Assembly: GCF_016862955.1 (NCBI RefSeq) | Contig: NZ_BONY01000016.1 | Coordinates: forward strand, 1-64,000 | From: Rhizocola hellebori | GTDB lineage: Bacteria > Actinomycetota > Actinomycetes > Mycobacteriales > Micromonosporaceae | DNA length: 64,000 nt | Reading direction: 5' to 3' | Shown here: positions 63,241 through 64,000 of the stretch, one piece after another | Layout: every line of letters begins with the position of its first letter | How positions within the stretch are numbered: the stretch's first letter is position 1 | The notes under the pieces: model-generated | The model's input: only the letters and a program-made list of their open reading frames with translations | The model's database searches: none | What the model was told of the DNA's origin: nothing | Made by a program: the position numbers and the translations under genes

Positions 63241-64000
63241 GTGACCGAGACTCTGCTCCTGCTCGACGGCCACTCTCTGGCTTACCGGGCGTTCTTCGCC
63301 CTCCCGGTAGAAAACTTCTCGACTTCCACCGGCCAGCCGACCAACGCCGTCTACGGTTTCACCTCGATGCTGATCAACGTGTTGCGCGATGAGCGGCCCA
63401 GCAACATTGCGGTCGCCTTCGACGTCTCGCGCAGATCGTTCCGCACGGAGCAGTACGCGGAGTACAAAGCGGGTCGCAACGAGACGCCGACCGACTTCAA
63501 GGGGCAGGTGAGCCTGGTCCAGGAGGTGCTCGACGCGTTGCGGGTGCGCCACGTGCAGGTCGAAGGCTTCGAGGCCGACGACATCATCGCCACCATGACC
63601 CGCCAGGCCACCGAGGCGGGCCTTAAGGTGATCATCTGTAGCGGTGACCGCGACGCCATGCAGCTGGTGACCGACGACGTGACTCTGCTCTACCCCGTGC
63701 GCGGGGTCTCCGAGATGTTCCGCATGACGCCCGCCGCGGTGACCGAGAAATACGGCGTGCCGCCCGCGCGCTACCGCGATCTGGCGGCTCTGGTGGGCGA
63801 GTCGAGCGACAATTTGCCGGGCGTGCCGGGGGTGGGGCCGAAGACCGCGGCCAAGTGGATCGCTCAATACGAGGGGCTCGACGGCGTCATCGCCAATGCC
63901 GACAAGATAAAAGGCAAGGTCGGCGACAGCCTGCGCGAGCACCTGGCCGGGGTCATGCGCAACCATCAGCTCAACCGGCTGGTCGATGACATGGCGGTGC
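63241..64000 (+). CDS. polA: DNA polymerase I, 5' part (cut by window end)
   Basis: Only the first ~253 residues are in the window: the 5'-3' exonuclease domain. LLLLDGHSLAYRAFFALP, VAFDVSRRSFRTEQYAEYKAGR, EGFEADDIIATMTRQA, ICSGDRDAMQLVTDDV (metal Asp residues), and the helix-hairpin-helix GESSDNLPGVPGVGPKTAAKW are all intact. The polymerase part lies beyond 64000. Position after pdtaR and liv genes is conserved in actinobacteria. Confidence 0.96.
   Translation, partial: MTETLLLLDGHSLAYRAFFALPVENFSTSTGQPTNAVYGFTSMLINVLRDERPSNIAVAFDVSRRSFRTEQYAEYKAGRNETPTDFKGQVSLVQEVLDALRVRHVQVEGFEADDIIATMTRQATEAGLKVIICSGDRDAMQLVTDDVTLLYPVRGVSEMFRMTPAAVTEKYGVPPARYRDLAALVGESSDNLPGVPGVGPKTAAKWIAQYEGLDGVIANADKIKGKVGDSLREHLAGVMRNHQLNRLVDDMAV

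Overview
The window is high-GC, gene-dense DNA from an actinobacterium. Four things point there: mycobacterial and streptomycete-like gene order, a PASTA-domain Ser/Thr kinase, DtxR/IdeR-type iron boxes, and many genes that start directly after a TAnnnT -10 box, as in leaderless transcription. Neighbourhoods match two well-known actinobacterial blocks. One is the aroG - pknL - Rv2175c - mannosyltransferase - idsA2 - metF region of Mycobacterium. The other is the hisI/trp - lgt - gltBD - pyk - pdtaR - liv - polA region of Streptomyces/Mycobacterium. The species cannot be fixed by eye; a Streptosporangiales-like relative is a guess.

Left part (1-20 kb): class II DAHP synthase and threonine aldolase; a bacterioferritin/Bfd iron-storage pair under overlapping iron boxes; endonuclease IV; a PknL-like kinase with a Pro/Ser-rich membrane protein and an Rv2175c-like DNA-binding protein; a polyprenol-phosphomannose mannosyltransferase carrying an in-frame palindromic insertion; a secreted RNase Sa-like guanyl ribonuclease; prenyl synthase, an XRE regulator, MetF, a degenerate CDP-alcohol phosphotransferase-like protein, an acetyltransferase/YbaK/EamA operon, a HEPN-family gene preceded by two SOS (LexA) boxes, a divergent YczE / MocR-type regulator pair, and a FadD15-like ligase.

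Middle (20-34 kb): an asymmetric heterodimeric ABC exporter, a zinc-free ribosomal protein S4 divergent from a HugZ/PPOX-like gene with a strong iron box between them, a TetR-controlled ABC-2 exporter with its palindromic operator, an SDR, and a 500-base non-coding stretch holding two inverted-repeat elements and a direct repeat. Then follows an acidic coiled-coil protein, hisI and trpE.

Right part (30-64 kb): the tryptophan genes are interrupted by a spermidine-synthase-like gene and a repeat protein, then trpC-trpB-trpA run into a coupled tyrosine phosphatase and APH-like kinase before lgt. Then come an FAD monooxygenase, gltB-gltD, a small-channel-like membrane protein, pyk, tesB, a threonine/serine dehydratase, Rrf2 and WYL regulators, a large secreted M14 carboxypeptidase, a LAGLIDADG-type protein immediately downstream of tRNA-Leu(CAA), pdtaR, a complete livKHMGF branched-chain amino-acid ABC operon, an APC permease and the 5' part of polA (cut by the window end).

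No phage, transposase, CRISPR array or biosynthetic cluster was seen; most genes are core metabolism. The more unusual signals are regulatory (SOS boxes, iron boxes, operators), repeats, and a few odd proteins.
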